This document shows, piece by piece, positions 49,415 to 58,858 of a stretch of DNA of 64,000 nt. Both the position numbers and the translations under genes were made by a program. Each line of letters opens with the position of its first letter. Position 1 is the first letter of the stretch. The notes beneath the pieces were generated by a model. That model ran no database searches. It had not been told where the DNA came from and was given only the letters and a program-made list of their open reading frames with translations. The stretch spans positions 1 to 64,000 of the forward strand of contig JAJYIT010000010.1 in the NCBI GenBank assembly GCA_021789975.1. The letters are read 5' to 3'. The DNA is from Bacteroidota bacterium. GTDB lineage: Bacteria > Bacteroidota > Ignavibacteria > Kryptoniales > JAKASW01.

Positions 49415-51408
49415 TAGAAGGCCTGCCCAATTCCAAAGTGGACAACCATCTGACGGAAGATCGTCGTGACATTGTTTTGGAAGATGAAATGTCGAGCACC
49501 GGGTGACGGGTTCGGGTCGTACAGTCTGAAGCCGAAGTCGACGCGAAGCGGTCCGAACATCGTGTTGTATCTCAGCCCAAGTCCGGTGGCAACGGCCATG
49601 GTGTTGAGAGTAATCTGCTTGTAGGAGTCCCACAGGTTTCCCGCGTCGATAAAGATGACGCCGCCGAGCGGACCCATTATGTGATAGCGGTCTTCAAAGT
49701 TTGTTTCAACCAGCATATTTCCGCCGTATTCTGGAAACGGTATGTCACCGAGCTCTCGCGTGCGCCATCCGCGAATGCTTCCCGATCCACCTGCATAGTA
49801 CCTGTAGTTCAATGGTATCGGCCCCGTTGAGTTTTGCTGAAAGGTTCCATATTCTTGTGCATATCCGGCTTTAGCCTTCATGGCAAAGACGTTGGATCCA
49901 TTCTTGTCGAGAGAAAAATACCACCTTCCTAACAGAGTCAACTCCCAGAATTGAGCGAACGGGAAATCGGCGTGTTTGAACGCGGAGTTAATCAGACTCG
50001 GCAGAACTCCACCTTCATCGATCGTGAGCAAATTGAAGAAACCTTTGGTCGGGTAAAAAGGATCATTCGTTTTGTCTCGCTGGATTGTGAAAGACAGTAT
50101 GGAGTTGAATTGCGGCGTCTCCAACCCTGCCGGAATCGCAATTGCCTGCAACGAATCGACTTTTGCGCGTTCGATGTCCCATTCAAGATATCCTGTTGTG
50201 TACTCCGCAAACCTGTCGCTGATGCGAACCTTGTTCGTCGCGACAAGTTGCAAGTATGGCAACTCTTTATCTACGAGGAAGGAGACTCCCCACGTCAAGC
50301 TCGTCCTGTTGGAGAAAAGGTACGGTTGCGTCAACTGGGCAGTCGCATCAATCCGACCTACCGTTACAGTGTCTTTCAGCACTTGCGGGCTGAAAGTGAA
50401 AAGTCTTAGTGACTCAAGTAGAAGACTAAGGTTCACACTAAGTAGCCTTGCATCACCGAGGAAGTTGCGCTGAAGATACCCCAGTCCGCCGCCAAAGTTG
50501 AAAGCGTTGTTTTCGTCGTTTACGAGCAGCTCAGGTAAAATCTCATGGGTCCGTCTCGATCTGAGCGATATTACCCCTGACAGAGAATCAGCGATTGGCG
50601 GAGTCTCCGGAATCTGAATCTTGGCAAAATCAAACAGGTTAAGTGCATAAAGCCTTTGTTCACTCTGCGACTTTTGTGCGGCACTGTACACATCCCCCGT
50701 CTTAAAGAGCATTTCTCGCAAGACTATCTGCTTATTAATGTCGGTCCGACTGCTGTCCGCAGGTTTGACAGAGACGAGGCCCCAATCATATCTCTTTCCA
50801 GAATTGAAATAGAAATCGACAACAACCTTGGTTCTATTAGACTCGATTTGAACGACGGTGCTGTCCTTCTTCGCGTATGCGTAGCCATTGTTCCGCAAGA
50901 GATTGATCACCCTGATTATTTCATCATCCACCTTTCCGGCGGTATATCTTGTTCCCTTGAAGATTGCGGGTTTCCTGTCAATCAGATCCCAGAAATATTT
51001 CGACGTGTCGGATATACCGTAGTAGTGGACGGCACTCACATAAGCAGGCTGTCCCTCACTTATACTGAAGAAGACATCGACGCTTTGATTGTCGGGATCG
51101 GCACCAACCGAGTCGCGGATTTCAGCCGAAAAGAAGCCGTTATCTCTGTAGAACTGTGCGAGCCTCATTGAGTCCGCTTTAAGAACGAGCGGATCGAAAT
51201 AGACCGGCGGCCCTCCCAGGTGAATGAGTCGGTAAGTGAATTGAAAAAATCCGGGTGGAGACTCCTTGGTCAGTACGATTCCTTTCAGCTCGCTTTCTGA
51301 GAAAAACTTGTTGCCGGTGAAAACCAATTTGTGGACAGTAGGATTTTCCTGTGCGGAAGCAATTGAGGCCATAAACATGAGAAGCGCAATGATACGGGTT
51401 AACTTCAT
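49414..51408 (-). CDS. BamA/TamA-like Omp85 outer-membrane protein
   Basis: A 664-residue protein with a signal peptide (about 1-20, ending ASA), POTRA-like domains (about 25-300: KLVFTGNKFFSESELKGIVL ... VSAVHYYGISDTSKYFWDLI ... GKRYDWGLVSVKP) and a C-terminal barrel (about 310-664). Barrel signature GSGSIRGWRTRELGDI is the VRGF/IRGF-type lid-lock motif, and the protein ends with an aromatic-terminated strand (VVHFGIGQAF), as outer-membrane proteins do. It helps insert barrel proteins or transport across the outer membrane. It heads the holB-yaaT-metG operon. Confidence 0.9.
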   Translation of the reverse strand: MKLTRIIALLMFMASIASAQENPTVHKLVFTGNKFFSESELKGIVLTKESPPGFFQFTYRLIHLGGPPVYFDPLVLKADSMRLAQFYRDNGFFSAEIRDSVGADPDNQSVDVFFSISEGQPAYVSAVHYYGISDTSKYFWDLIDRKPAIFKGTRYTAGKVDDEIIRVINLLRNNGYAYAKKDSTVVQIESNRTKVVVDFYFNSGKRYDWGLVSVKPADSSRTDINKQIVLREMLFKTGDVYSAAQKSQSEQRLYALNLFDFAKIQIPETPPIADSLSGVISLRSRRTHEILPELLVNDENNAFNFGGGLGYLQRNFLGDARLLSVNLSLLLESLRLFTFSPQVLKDTVTVGRIDATAQLTQPYLFSNRTSLTWGVSFLVDKELPYLQLVATNKVRISDRFAEYTTGYLEWDIERAKVDSLQAIAIPAGLETPQFNSILSFTIQRDKTNDPFYPTKGFFNLLTIDEGGVLPSLINSAFKHADFPFAQFWELTLLGRWYFSLDKNGSNVFAMKAKAGYAQEYGTFQQNSTGPIPLNYRYYAGGSGSIRGWRTRELGDIPFPEYGGNMLVETNFEDRYHIMGPLGGVIFIDAGNLWDSYKQITLNTMAVATGLGLRYNTMFGPLRVDFGFRLYDPNPSPGARHFIFQNNVTTIFRQMVVHFGIGQAF

Positions 51409-51430
51409 CGGGATTTATTAAGAAGATACG

Positions 51431-51466
51431 AAAAAGCCCAGTCGAATTCGAGAATCTGACTGGGCT
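51431..51466 (-). terminator. Terminator after the DUF2795 gene
   Basis: A 9-base stem AGCCCAGTC/GACTGGGCT with a 14-base loop, followed on the minus strand by a T run. It lies 22 bases past the stop at 51488 and isolates this gene from the BamA-like operon. Confidence 0.85.
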
Positions 51467-51487
51467 CTTAAAATGGAGATGGGTGTT

Positions 51488-51712
51488 TCAATACTCGCTT
51501 TCGTCTTCGTAAAAGAAGTCGTCGTCGCTTGGATAATCCGGCCAAATTTCTTCGATGCTTTCGTAAGGTTCGTCTGCATCTTCAAGCTCACGAAGATTTT
51601 CGACGACCTCTGCGGGTGCCCCTGTTCTTACTGCATAGTCTATCAACTCATCCTTCGTGGCAGGCCACGGAGCGTCCTCAAGATAAGTAGCGAGCTCCGG
51701 CGTCCATATCAT
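51488..51712 (-). CDS. Small DUF2795-domain protein
   Basis: A 74-residue acidic protein matching the DUF2795 pattern: ATKDELIDYAVRTGAPAEVV followed by LRELEDADEPYESIEEIWPD. An AAGGAGG-type ribosome site precedes the ATG (AAAGGAGGTAATCG). The C-terminus is rich in Asp, Glu and Tyr. No known function for the family. Its own terminator follows; it lies 61 bases after the M23 peptidase gene. Confidence 0.8.
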   Translation of the reverse strand: MIWTPELATYLEDAPWPATKDELIDYAVRTGAPAEVVENLRELEDADEPYESIEEIWPDYPSDDDFFYEDESEY

Positions 51713-51772
51713 ATCGATTACCTCCTTTCTTACCGTGCTTAACGCTTAACGTCTTTCATTCCCGGAACAAAA

Positions 51773-52711
51773 TCATTTAGAGGCAAGTTCTGCATATATA
51801 CCCGGTGTTTCGTATTGCCGTCCATCGAAGAAGTATGCAGACGGATTAACATGAACCCCATTCTTGATCACTTCATAGTGCAAATGAGGCCCCGTGGACA
51901 ATCCGGTATTCCCCGTAAATGCAATAACCTGTCCCCTTTTTACCTTTTGTCCTTCAACAACTAACGCTTTCTCCAGATGGCCGAAAAGAGTCGAGTAACC
52001 AAAACCATTGTCGATCTCGACAACGTTTCCATATCCACCTCGCCTTCCAACATAGCTGACTACGCCGTTTCCGGTGGCATGAACATCAGTTCCGACATCT
52101 GCCGCCAGATCAATACCTTCGTGCATAAGCATCACATGTAGAATAGGGTGAAACCTCATCCCAAAGCCGTCAGTGATTTCACCATTCCTTATCGGATCTA
52201 TCGCGGGGATGTGAGCGAAAAGTCGTTGATTGTTTTTGTACTGTTCAAAAATTCCCTGGTAGCTGCTTTGCTGGAGTTTAGCCTCCCGGTAAAGCACCTC
52301 AAGCGTGTTGGAGGCCTGAGAAATCAACTGGTTTGCGTTCCCCGGAATTCCATAGTCTCGGTTCTCCTTTACCCCTCCGACTGCGACCTCCCTCGTGTCC
52401 GGAGAGATCTGTGGAAGATTTACAGAAGTCCTCAATTGGCTGTCGCTCCTGGTAAGAGTCTCCATCACTTCTTTGAATCCGTCCAGCTTCCTGTTTAGAG
52501 AGGCGAGCTGGGCCTTCATAACCGAATTCTCTCTTGCAATGCTATTCGCACGCAGACTTTCCATCCCAAACAAATCAAACCCTAAGTAACCTGAAACCAT
52601 TGTCACCAGTGACGAAACTAGTACCAACGAAAATACACCAATAGACAGTCTGCCCCTTCCGACTGACTTGTAAGTCAGATCGGATTTTGAATAGAAGTAT
52701 AATTTTGGCAT
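51773..52711 (-). CDS. M23-family peptidoglycan endopeptidase
   Basis: About 312 residues from the ATG at 52711 (AAGGGAAG upstream; an in-frame TTG at 52732 is less likely). An N-terminal membrane anchor (about 19-41, LSIGVFSLVLVSSLVTMVSG) is followed by a coiled coil (about 55-95) and the LytM domain (about 200-305). Metal ligands: FHPI, HEGIDLAAD, and HLHYEVIKNGVHVNP. Similar proteins cut D-Ala-mDAP crosslinks or activate amidases (EnvC-type). The active residues appear intact. Confidence 0.9.
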   Translation of the reverse strand: MPKLYFYSKSDLTYKSVGRGRLSIGVFSLVLVSSLVTMVSGYLGFDLFGMESLRANSIARENSVMKAQLASLNRKLDGFKEVMETLTRSDSQLRTSVNLPQISPDTREVAVGGVKENRDYGIPGNANQLISQASNTLEVLYREAKLQQSSYQGIFEQYKNNQRLFAHIPAIDPIRNGEITDGFGMRFHPILHVMLMHEGIDLAADVGTDVHATGNGVVSYVGRRGGYGNVVEIDNGFGYSTLFGHLEKALVVEGQKVKRGQVIAFTGNTGLSTGPHLHYEVIKNGVHVNPSAYFFDGRQYETPGIYAELASK

Positions 52712-52784
52712 CAGTTCTTCCCTTCTTGACAAGTTTAGAGTTGCCTGATAGCATATACGTTCTAAGAGGCGTTTTTAAATTAAC

Positions 52785-52802
52785 AGAGGTAAGTTTACCT
52801 CT
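52785..52802. promoter_or_regulatory. 18-base inverted repeat in the M23 gene leader
   Basis: AGAGGTAA, two bases, TTACCTCT. It lies downstream of the M23 promoter start and upstream of its ATG. Could be an operator or an mRNA hairpin. Confidence 0.4.
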
Positions 52803-52819
52803 TGATAAAGGGCAAGTGG

Positions 52820-52848
52820 AAGTTAAAAAGGGAAGGAGTATTTGTCAA
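52820..52848 (-). promoter_or_regulatory. M23 peptidase promoter
   Basis: On the minus strand TTGACA (52848-52843), 17 bases, TAACTT (52825-52820). Transcription would begin near 52813, about 100 bases before the ATG at 52711. Confidence 0.5.
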
Positions 52849-52910
52849 GCAGAAAATTAACAGAAAGGAAATATATTAAGAAAGGTGCTCCTGCATCACA
52901 TAAGGAACTA

Positions 52911-53285
52911 TCAGAATACTGATGGAAAGAGCGCCAAGGCTGCTCCAACCAGGAAGCCGTCCACAACTCCTACGGCTAAAGACAATAGTACTGCAACGAA
53001 CCACTTTTGCCCGACAATCTCGCTAATAATAAAGAGACCGATTACGCCGCCAAGCCCGCCCGAAATACCGCCGATTAACAATCTTTCAAACCCAACCGGT
53101 TCCGTCCTAACGAAATGGACTGCCGAAGAGGCAATTATCGCAAAGACCGTCGCACCTATCATACTGCCAAAAAACAGGTCACGTTGCTCTCTTACGTGAA
53201 TCACCCTCTTCGTGTCTTCCAACACCGTCTGTACCAACTTGTACTTAATAATTGTTTTTATCTGTGATTTATGCCGATTAAGCAA
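52911..53285 (-). CDS. Small integral membrane protein
   Basis: A 124-residue protein with a basic, polar N-terminus (MLNRHKSQIKTIIKYKLVQT) and three to four hydrophobic segments from about residue 37 (FFGSMIGATVFAIIASSAVH, LLIGGISGGLGGVIGLFIIS, WFVAVLLSLAVGVVDGFLVG). Glycine-rich helices suggest tight packing. No family recognised. It precedes the M23 gene on the same strand but with 60 bases and a promoter between them, so it may be separate. Confidence 0.55.
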   Translation of the reverse strand: MLNRHKSQIKTIIKYKLVQTVLEDTKRVIHVREQRDLFFGSMIGATVFAIIASSAVHFVRTEPVGFERLLIGGISGGLGGVIGLFIISEIVGQKWFVAVLLSLAVGVVDGFLVGAALALFPSVF

Positions 53286-53312
53286 ATCGGCCCGGTCTCA
53301 ACATAAAAAACG

Positions 53313-53336
53313 AGGCACTCCCGGGCAGGAGTGCCT
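53313..53336. terminator. Bidirectional terminator-like hairpin
   Basis: AGGCACTCC, six bases, GGAGTGCCT, flanked by A-rich and T-rich sequence (CATAAAAAACG / GTTTTCC). It is about 28 bases before the start of the small membrane protein gene, so it could stop transcription entering from upstream on either strand. Confidence 0.55.
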
Positions 53337-53993
53337 GTTTTCCGCAGCGGGAAGAAGAATCTTTACTTGGGGTTTGACCGCTAAATTAGGAGGCTGCATT
53401 AGGGGCATGCGAGTCGTGCTTCGCGATTTGTGGCAGCGTGGGATAACTAAGCGGCAAGATCTTCTTCCCATGTCAGGGGGCTGTTTGCGGGTATGCAAAC
53501 TCTTTGTCAAACTCTCAGGCAAACCAGCCGTTTTATCTTACTTCAACCTTTTCGAATGAACTCTTTAAATCCTTGCTTCTGTTATTATAAGATTCCAATA
53601 TCGTGCCAAACTTTTCACCCTTTTTTAGGCTAATTGAACCGTGTTATGGGCAAGATAGTCGCATATTAAGACTAATGGTTGCAATATGCAAAAAAATTGG
53701 CGCAAATCCATCGGGAACAGGTTGGCTATTTACCGATATTCACTTTGCTCAGTCGAGCCATCCAACATAAGAATTCACAAAGAAGTGTCCTTACGTCCGT
53801 CCGCAGCCAGCATAGCTGCAATGACTGATCGGCCGATTTTCTTTCGGCACTGAGCAACGTCTTTAGGAAAGAGTTGGAAACATGCCTTTTGCACAATATG
53901 TTTTCGTAGCCCGGCAATCCGGCGTACCACACAGGCCTCCACGGTAATTCCGATGACCTTGGATTGATTCCTCGAATAGGATTATATTTTTCT
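53337..53993. other. About 0.66-kb non-coding interval with a long inverted repeat
   Basis: No gene recognised. GGGAAGAAGAATCTT near 53349 is matched about 95 bases later by AAGATCTTCTTCCC (to 53470), and partly complementary CCGCTAAATTA / TAACTAAGCGG lie inside, so RNA from here could fold into a long imperfect hairpin. The right half (53560-53720) is A/T rich and may contain the yacP-like promoter. Confidence 0.4.
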
Positions 53994-54476
53994 ATGATTT
54001 GGATCGTCGACGGTTACAATGTTATCTTCTCCGACAAAATTCTCACCAAACTCGTCAGGGGTAATAACGAGACCGGCAGGCAGGAGCTTATCAGGAGAAT
54101 TTTACAGTCGACCGAGTTTAAAGGCGACAAAGTTGTAGTTGTATTCGACGGAAAATACGGGCCGTCTAATGAGAAACCCGCGGCCAATGTTTATGTCAGG
54201 TTTTCTCCGGCGCGTGAGACTGCAGACGATATGATAAAGCGGGAAATTGCCCAAAGTACCAGACGGCGTTCCCTTAGAATTGTAAGCAGCGATACCTCTA
54301 TTGCCGACTTCGCCAGAGAGTGTGGGGCGGTTGCCTTAGACAGCAGTGATTTTCTCTCGCTCTTAAAACGGCCGGCTAATCGGAGAGAACATGACAGCGG
54401 GATGGGATCCGAAAAGCCGAATGTCGGCACTGCCCTGGACACGGAACTACTTAAGCTATTTAATGGAGAGAAATGA
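53994..54476 (+). CDS. NYN-domain (YacP-like) nuclease
   Basis: About 160 residues from the ATG at 53994, starting MIWIVDGYNVIF. The PIN-like NYN domain has IVDGYNVIF (3-11, with the metal-binding Asp), VVVVFDGKYG, ARETADDMIKREI and RIVSSDTSIADFARECGAV. This is the YacP/Rae1 type, implicated in ribosome-associated mRNA cleavage in B. subtilis. It is coupled by a 4-base overlap with a DUF1573 gene. An upstream in-frame start at 53964 lacks a ribosome site. Confidence 0.85.
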   Translation: MIWIVDGYNVIFSDKILTKLVRGNNETGRQELIRRILQSTEFKGDKVVVVFDGKYGPSNEKPAANVYVRFSPARETADDMIKREIAQSTRRRSLRIVSSDTSIADFARECGAVALDSSDFLSLLKRPANRREHDSGMGSEKPNVGTALDTELLKLFNGEK

Positions 54477-55168
54477 TGAAGCTGCGAATAATACCGTCAG
54501 TTATGTCCTTCTTCATTTTATTTCTCGGAGTCGATGCCGCTACGGCGCAGCTCAGGGTTCTTGGTGGAAACAGCATCAGCTTCGGCAAGATCTATCAGAC
54601 CGGAGCCAAGGTTCATAAGATTATCAAGCTTGAAAACACAGGCAAGTCTGAAATAAGAATCGAGACAGTCCACACGAGCTGCGGCTGCACTGCAGCGATT
54701 GTTTCTGACTCCACTGTACCACCGGGCAAAAGGACCGAGTTGAAGGTCCAATTCGACCCCACAGGATACATAGGAGACGTGACGAAATATGTGTATATCA
54801 TAAGCACCGACACTTCCAACAGGATGATTGCCGTCAGACTATCAGGGTACGTGGCTTATGCACTCCAACCGACTCCCAGCTATATCGTCATTAATGCTGC
54901 CGTTATAAGCAAGCTGGATAGCACATCAATTACTCTAAGCAACACGTCCGACAAGACATTCGAAATCACCAAGGTCGCCGGCGACATGAAGGGCTTATCT
55001 TTCAAGCTGGATAAGAACACTTTGAAACCAGGTGAGTACACTGACCTGACTATCTACATAATGCCGCAGACTGCAGGAGATATCAGTGGGTTTGTGCACG
55101 TGTACACGACAAGCAAGCTGCAACCCGAGCTCCAGCTTAGGCTTGTTGCGTCAGTGATTGGCAGATAG
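54473..55168 (+). CDS. Exported DUF1573 protein
   Basis: A 231-residue protein with a signal peptide (about 1-26, ending ATAQ). Its first half is a DUF1573/ASH-like Ig domain (FGKIYQTGAKVHKIIKLENT ... HTSCGCTAAIV, PPGKRTELKVQFDPTGYIGD); the SCGCT motif is diagnostic. A second Ig-like unit follows residue 125. The family is abundant in Bacteroidota and binds other envelope partners by beta-strand exchange in presumed secretion or motility systems. It converges on clpX with only 5 bases between. Confidence 0.82.
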   Translation: MMKLRIIPSVMSFFILFLGVDAATAQLRVLGGNSISFGKIYQTGAKVHKIIKLENTGKSEIRIETVHTSCGCTAAIVSDSTVPPGKRTELKVQFDPTGYIGDVTKYVYIISTDTSNRMIAVRLSGYVAYALQPTPSYIVINAAVISKLDSTSITLSNTSDKTFEITKVAGDMKGLSFKLDKNTLKPGEYTDLTIYIMPQTAGDISGFVHVYTTSKLQPELQLRLVASVIGR

Positions 55169-55173
55169 AAAGT

Positions 55174-56439
55174 TTAAGCAGATGCCTGTTTCCGGGTGCT
55201 AAGGAATACAGGCTTTTCCCCGGAAGTGATAACGTCTTTGGTAATGACGCACCTGCTGACCTTTGACATGGAAGGTATGCTGTACATAATATCAAGCATC
55301 TTTTCCTCCAGAATCGACCTAAGTCCGCGGGCTCCAGTTCCTCTTTCGACGGCCTTTTCCACGATCGCCATGAGAGCATCGTCCTCAAACTCCAGCTCAA
55401 CGTCTTCAAGTTTGAAGAGTCGCCTATATTGTTTGACAAGTGCGTTTTTCGGAAGAGTCAATATATCCTTCATTGCTTCGTTGCTCAACGGATGAAGTGT
55501 CGCAACGACTGGAAGACGGCCGATAAATTCGGGGATGAGCCCAAACTTCAGCAGATCATCAGGCTGAACAAGGGGCAACAGTTCGTTCACCTCTTTATAA
55601 TGCACCGAGTGTAACTCGGCACCGAAGCCCATCTGATTCTTGCTCACGCGGCGTGCGACGATCTTTTCAAGCCCCTCAAAGGCGCCGCCACATATAAAGA
55701 GTATGTTCTTTGTGTTTACGTTTATCAGCGGCTGTTCAGGATGCTTTCTGCCTCCGCGGGGTGGAACACCGGCAGTCGTGCCTTCCAGGATTTTTAGCAG
55801 CGCTTGCTGTACCCCTTCGCCGGAAACGTCGCGGGTGATCGATGGAGTGTCGCTTTTCCTGGCTATCTTGTCGATCTCGTCGACATAAACGATACCCCTC
55901 TCCGCACGCGCAACATCGTAGTCGGTGTTCTGCAGCAGATGAACCAATATCGTTTCCACATCGTCGCCGACATACCCTGCTTCGGTAAGGGTCGTCGCAT
56001 CCGCGATTGCAAATGGCACATTGAGAATTCGTGCAAGAGTTTGCGCGAGGAGTGTTTTACCCGTTCCGGTGGGGCCGATAAGAAGGACGTTGCTCTTTTC
56101 CACCTCAGTGTCGTCCTCGCTGCCGATCCCCTGAGGCAATGAAATTCTCTTGTAGTGATTGTAGACAGCAACAGATAGGATTTTCTTGGCGTGATCTTGT
56201 CCGATCACATACTCATCAAGCGCCGATTTTATTTCGGCAGGCGTAAGTGGTGTCCTTTCGCTCTGCCCCTCAGGTCTCTCTTTATAAGCCGGTATGTTGT
56301 TCCTGAGAATTTCTACAGAGTGTTGTACACAAATATCGCAGATGTAGACATCACCGGGTCCGGCCACCAAGCTCTTGACCTCGCTTGCCTCGCGACCGCA
56401 AAACGAACAGCGCATTTCATCCTGGTGTTGCTTGCCCAT
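55174..56439 (-). CDS. clpX: ATP-dependent protease ATPase subunit ClpX
   Basis: A 421-residue AAA+ unfoldase for ClpXP. The zinc-binding domain is [11 protein letters not shown] ... CDICV (11-40), Walker [13 protein letters not shown], Walker [13 protein letters not shown], the pore loop GYVGDDVE, sensor residues in [10 protein letters not shown] (near 375) and the IGF loop as MGFGAELH (QMGFGA). It feeds substrates to ClpP encoded upstream. A 39-residue ORF lies between clpP and clpX. Confidence 0.97.
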   Translation of the reverse strand: MGKQHQDEMRCSFCGREASEVKSLVAGPGDVYICDICVQHSVEILRNNIPAYKERPEGQSERTPLTPAEIKSALDEYVIGQDHAKKILSVAVYNHYKRISLPQGIGSEDDTEVEKSNVLLIGPTGTGKTLLAQTLARILNVPFAIADATTLTEAGYVGDDVETILVHLLQNTDYDVARAERGIVYVDEIDKIARKSDTPSITRDVSGEGVQQALLKILEGTTAGVPPRGGRKHPEQPLINVNTKNILFICGGAFEGLEKIVARRVSKNQMGFGAELHSVHYKEVNELLPLVQPDDLLKFGLIPEFIGRLPVVATLHPLSNEAMKDILTLPKNALVKQYRRLFKLEDVELEFEDDALMAIVEKAVERGTGARGLRSILEEKMLDIMYSIPSMSKVSRCVITKDVITSGEKPVFLSTRKQASA

Positions 56440-56446
56440 GTATCTC

Positions 56447-56566
56447 TTAGAATTCCTTCTTCATAGATTTCTGTCTGCTCGCTCTCAGATCTGCGATGAC
56501 TGTGGGAACTGCGACCGCAAATAAAGCGGCAAAAACCAATATAAAAACAAGTAGCAAGTCGCTCAT
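56447..56566 (-). CDS. Candidate 39-residue membrane microprotein between clpP and clpX
   Basis: An ATG at 56566 opens a 39-codon frame ending TAA at 56447, seven bases before clpX. It reads [20 protein letters not shown] (residues 1-20), then [19 protein letters not shown]. It has one hydrophobic span (about 4-20) and a basic tail, the layout of small single-span regulators. GGAGGT lies 15 bases upstream, a little far. It lies in the clpP-clpX space, where normally nothing or a short linker exists. The span is not expected by chance, but 39 codons is short. No family recognised. Confidence 0.5.
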   Translation of the reverse strand: MSDLLLVFILVFAALFAVAVPTVIADLRASRQKSMKKEF

Positions 56567-56596
56567 AAGCTTGCTGTTTTTACCTCCAAACTAGTT

Positions 56597-57208
56597 CTAC
56601 TTCTTTTTCCCGTCTCTCTTTATGAGGACATTATCAATAAGACCGTACTTGACGGCCTCTTCAGCCGACATAAAATAATCCCTGTCTGTATCTTTTTCAA
56701 TTTGTTCAATTAGCTTTCCAGAATGAGTGGCCAAAATCTCATTCAATCGATGCTTTGTGCTTATTACCTCCTCAGCCTGTATGCTAATGTCTGCGGCGGT
56801 GCCTTGAAAACCTCCCCAGGGCTGGTGAATCATGATTCTGGCATTCGGCAATGATGTGCGTTTGCCTGATGCCCCTCCCGACAGGAGAACCGCACCCATG
56901 CTGGCAGCCATGCCCACGCAAGTAGTGGCAACATCAGGTCTTATGTACTGCATCGTATCGTAGACCGCTAATCCTGCCGGGACACTCCCTCCCGGACTAT
57001 TGATATACAAGTTAATGTCCTTGTTCGGTTCCTCACTCTCGAGGAAGAGAAGTTGTGCTATGACAAGACTGGCAACTGAATCATCGATCGCTGTCCCGAT
57101 AAATATGATCCTCTCCTTCAAGAGCCTTGAAAAGATGTCATATGCTCTCTCACCGCGTCCGGTTTGTTCAATGACATAAGGAATCGTGAGTTGATTATAT
57201 ATCTCCAT
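56597..57208 (-). CDS. clpP: ATP-dependent Clp protease proteolytic subunit
   Basis: A 203-residue serine protease. The triad is Ser103 ([16 protein letters not shown]), His128 ([10 protein letters not shown]) and Asp near 177. The start ATG is four bases past the tig stop, so tig-clpP-(micro-ORF)-clpX form one unit. The N-terminus ([20 protein letters not shown]) includes the hydrophobic loop used by ClpX. Confidence 0.97.
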   Translation of the reverse strand: MEIYNQLTIPYVIEQTGRGERAYDIFSRLLKERIIFIGTAIDDSVASLVIAQLLFLESEEPNKDINLYINSPGGSVPAGLAVYDTMQYIRPDVATTCVGMAASMGAVLLSGGASGKRTSLPNARIMIHQPWGGFQGTAADISIQAEEVISTKHRLNEILATHSGKLIEQIEKDTDRDYFMSAEEAVKYGLIDNVLIKRDGKKK

Positions 57209-57212
57209 GTCC

Positions 57213-58499
57213 TTAATCCTCGTGTTGGTGGGTCGGAGTTTTTTCGACGATCGAAACCTCAGAGTTGTCTATTATGAAATTGAACATCTCATTAAACAGG
57301 AGTTTGGTTTTGACATCGTCAGACTTTTTGTAAAAATCGAAGAGTTTATCCCGGTCAATCATGTATTTGGCAGCTTCCCCCTCTGCGGCTTTTGCGAGGA
57401 CGGTATCATCTACACCGATCTTCTCTTTTTGTATTATCGCAGATGCAAGGAGATTCCATTTTACAGCTCTCACCGAAGCTTCTCGGTATCGCTCTTTTAC
57501 CAGGTCTACATCCACTTCTTGGTCACCTGATTTTTTCTTGACCTCTTCTATGAGATCGTTCAAGTAATCATCGACCATGCTTTCCGGGACTTCGAACTCG
57601 TTCCTGGCAAGGATCCGTTGCGCTATTTCATCCCTCAATTCCTCTTCTGCCTTCTCTTCGTAATAATGTTCGAGGTCTCTTTCGATGTCTTTCTTGAGGG
57701 TTTCTACAGTTTCAATCTTCCCGCCTGATACTTTCGCAGCAAATTCATCGGTCAATTCTGGTGTCGACACCTGTTCCAGTTTCTTTACAGCGACCCGAAA
57801 AGGCTTTTTCCCTGTGGGCTTGTTGCTTTTGTCAAACATCTCAAGTTCGATCTGGAATTCATCTCCCAATTTACTCTTCAACAGCCTACCCTGAATCTCC
57901 TCAAGTTCCGGCGCCTTGGCTCTCAAGTCGATGCGATAATTTTCTCGTCGTTGGCCAATGAGAGGCACACCTTTGTCATCCAGGACCTGTAAATCAACAG
58001 TCGCTATTCCCGCTTTATCCGGCAAGGCGTCTACCTCTTTCATTTCCGAATTCGCTTCCCTGATGTGAAACAACTCATGGTCAACCGCTTCAGGCGTGAT
58101 CCGGTACATCGCTCTTTCAAGCTTCATTCCTTTGTAATCCTCGGGAGCGACATTGGGAACAATTTCATACGTCAGGAGAAAATGCAGTGATTCGCCCGGC
58201 TTCCTCGGATCGAGATTATAGTCGATAACGCCTGCAATTCTGGTATCCTCCCTCTCGAAAATGCCTTTGACTATATCATTAACAAGATCAGGTAATGTTT
58301 CCGATTCTATTTCCTCGCCATACCTCTTCCTGACAATCTCGATGGGGGTCTTTCCTTTCCTAAACCCAGGTATTGCGGCATTCTTCTGAAATTCAGAATA
58401 AGCCGAATTAAACTTTTCTTTCACAAGTTCATCTTGTACAGAAGCAGTTACCTCCAGTTGTTTTTTCAGGCCTCCGAGGTCAACTATTTTGTAATCCAC
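57213..58499 (-). CDS. tig: Trigger factor
   Basis: A 428-residue ribosome-bound chaperone. The ribosome-binding part includes [19 protein letters not shown] (about 45-63; the F-R-K signature). A poorly conserved PPIase (FKBP) domain spans about 150-240 and the C-terminal chaperone arms run to the end. The start is 28 bases before the tRNA-Leu gene end. Length is normal. Confidence 0.94.
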   Translation of the reverse strand: MDYKIVDLGGLKKQLEVTASVQDELVKEKFNSAYSEFQKNAAIPGFRKGKTPIEIVRKRYGEEIESETLPDLVNDIVKGIFEREDTRIAGVIDYNLDPRKPGESLHFLLTYEIVPNVAPEDYKGMKLERAMYRITPEAVDHELFHIREANSEMKEVDALPDKAGIATVDLQVLDDKGVPLIGQRRENYRIDLRAKAPELEEIQGRLLKSKLGDEFQIELEMFDKSNKPTGKKPFRVAVKKLEQVSTPELTDEFAAKVSGGKIETVETLKKDIERDLEHYYEEKAEEELRDEIAQRILARNEFEVPESMVDDYLNDLIEEVKKKSGDQEVDVDLVKERYREASVRAVKWNLLASAIIQKEKIGVDDTVLAKAAEGEAAKYMIDRDKLFDFYKKSDDVKTKLLFNEMFNFIIDNSEVSIVEKTPTHQHED

Positions 58500-58526
58500 A
58501 TCAAATCCTTTCTCGGTTAACTATCG

Positions 58527-58608
58527 TGGGTAGAGGGGGAGTCGAACCCCCACGGGTTTCCCCACTAGCTCCTAAGGCTAGCGCGTCTGCCAATTCCGCC
58601 ATCTACCC
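58527..58608 (-). tRNA. tRNA-Leu(UAG)
   Basis: Folds as a class II tRNA: acceptor GGGTAGA/TCTACCC, D arm with GGCAGACGC, anticodon stem CTAGC/GCTAG with loop CTTAGGA (UAG), a 13-base variable arm, and T arm GGGGGTTCGACTCCCCC. A73 lies at 58527; CCA is not encoded. It reads CUA codons. It is immediately upstream of tig and probably shares its transcript. Confidence 0.93.
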
Positions 58609-58720
58609 GATTGAGAGAAAAATCCGGAAACAGTTCCAGATGCACCATTTCTGGCGAATCCTGATCGAAGAGTCCCCGGACGGGACAGAGTAATTGTTAA
58701 TTGTTGGCTCCACGATTCAG

Positions 58721-58752
58721 CAAACGTAAAAATATAACTTGTCGGGTGCCAA
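58721..58752 (-). promoter_or_regulatory. Possible -33/-7 promoter for tRNA-Leu and tig
   Basis: On the minus strand TTG (58752-58750) is followed by 21 bases and TACGTTTG (58728-58721), a full match to the Bacteroidota -7 pattern TAnnTTTG. A transcript would start about 107 bases before the tRNA. Confidence 0.4.
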
Positions 58753-58858
58753 TCTTCAATGACAGAGCCGGGGATCCCTACCATCTCCTCCCGCGAGGCT
58801 CGAATTTGATTTAATTTGTGCGTTCGCTAACTTCTCCCTTAAAGGTACGGTCGTCATT

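Noticed and set aside
49415..49633. 73-residue N-terminal extension of holB
   Set aside because: It overlaps the BamA-like coding sequence and has no clamp-loader character. The TAATG junction at 49414 begins the conserved MSWQSIIGQ.
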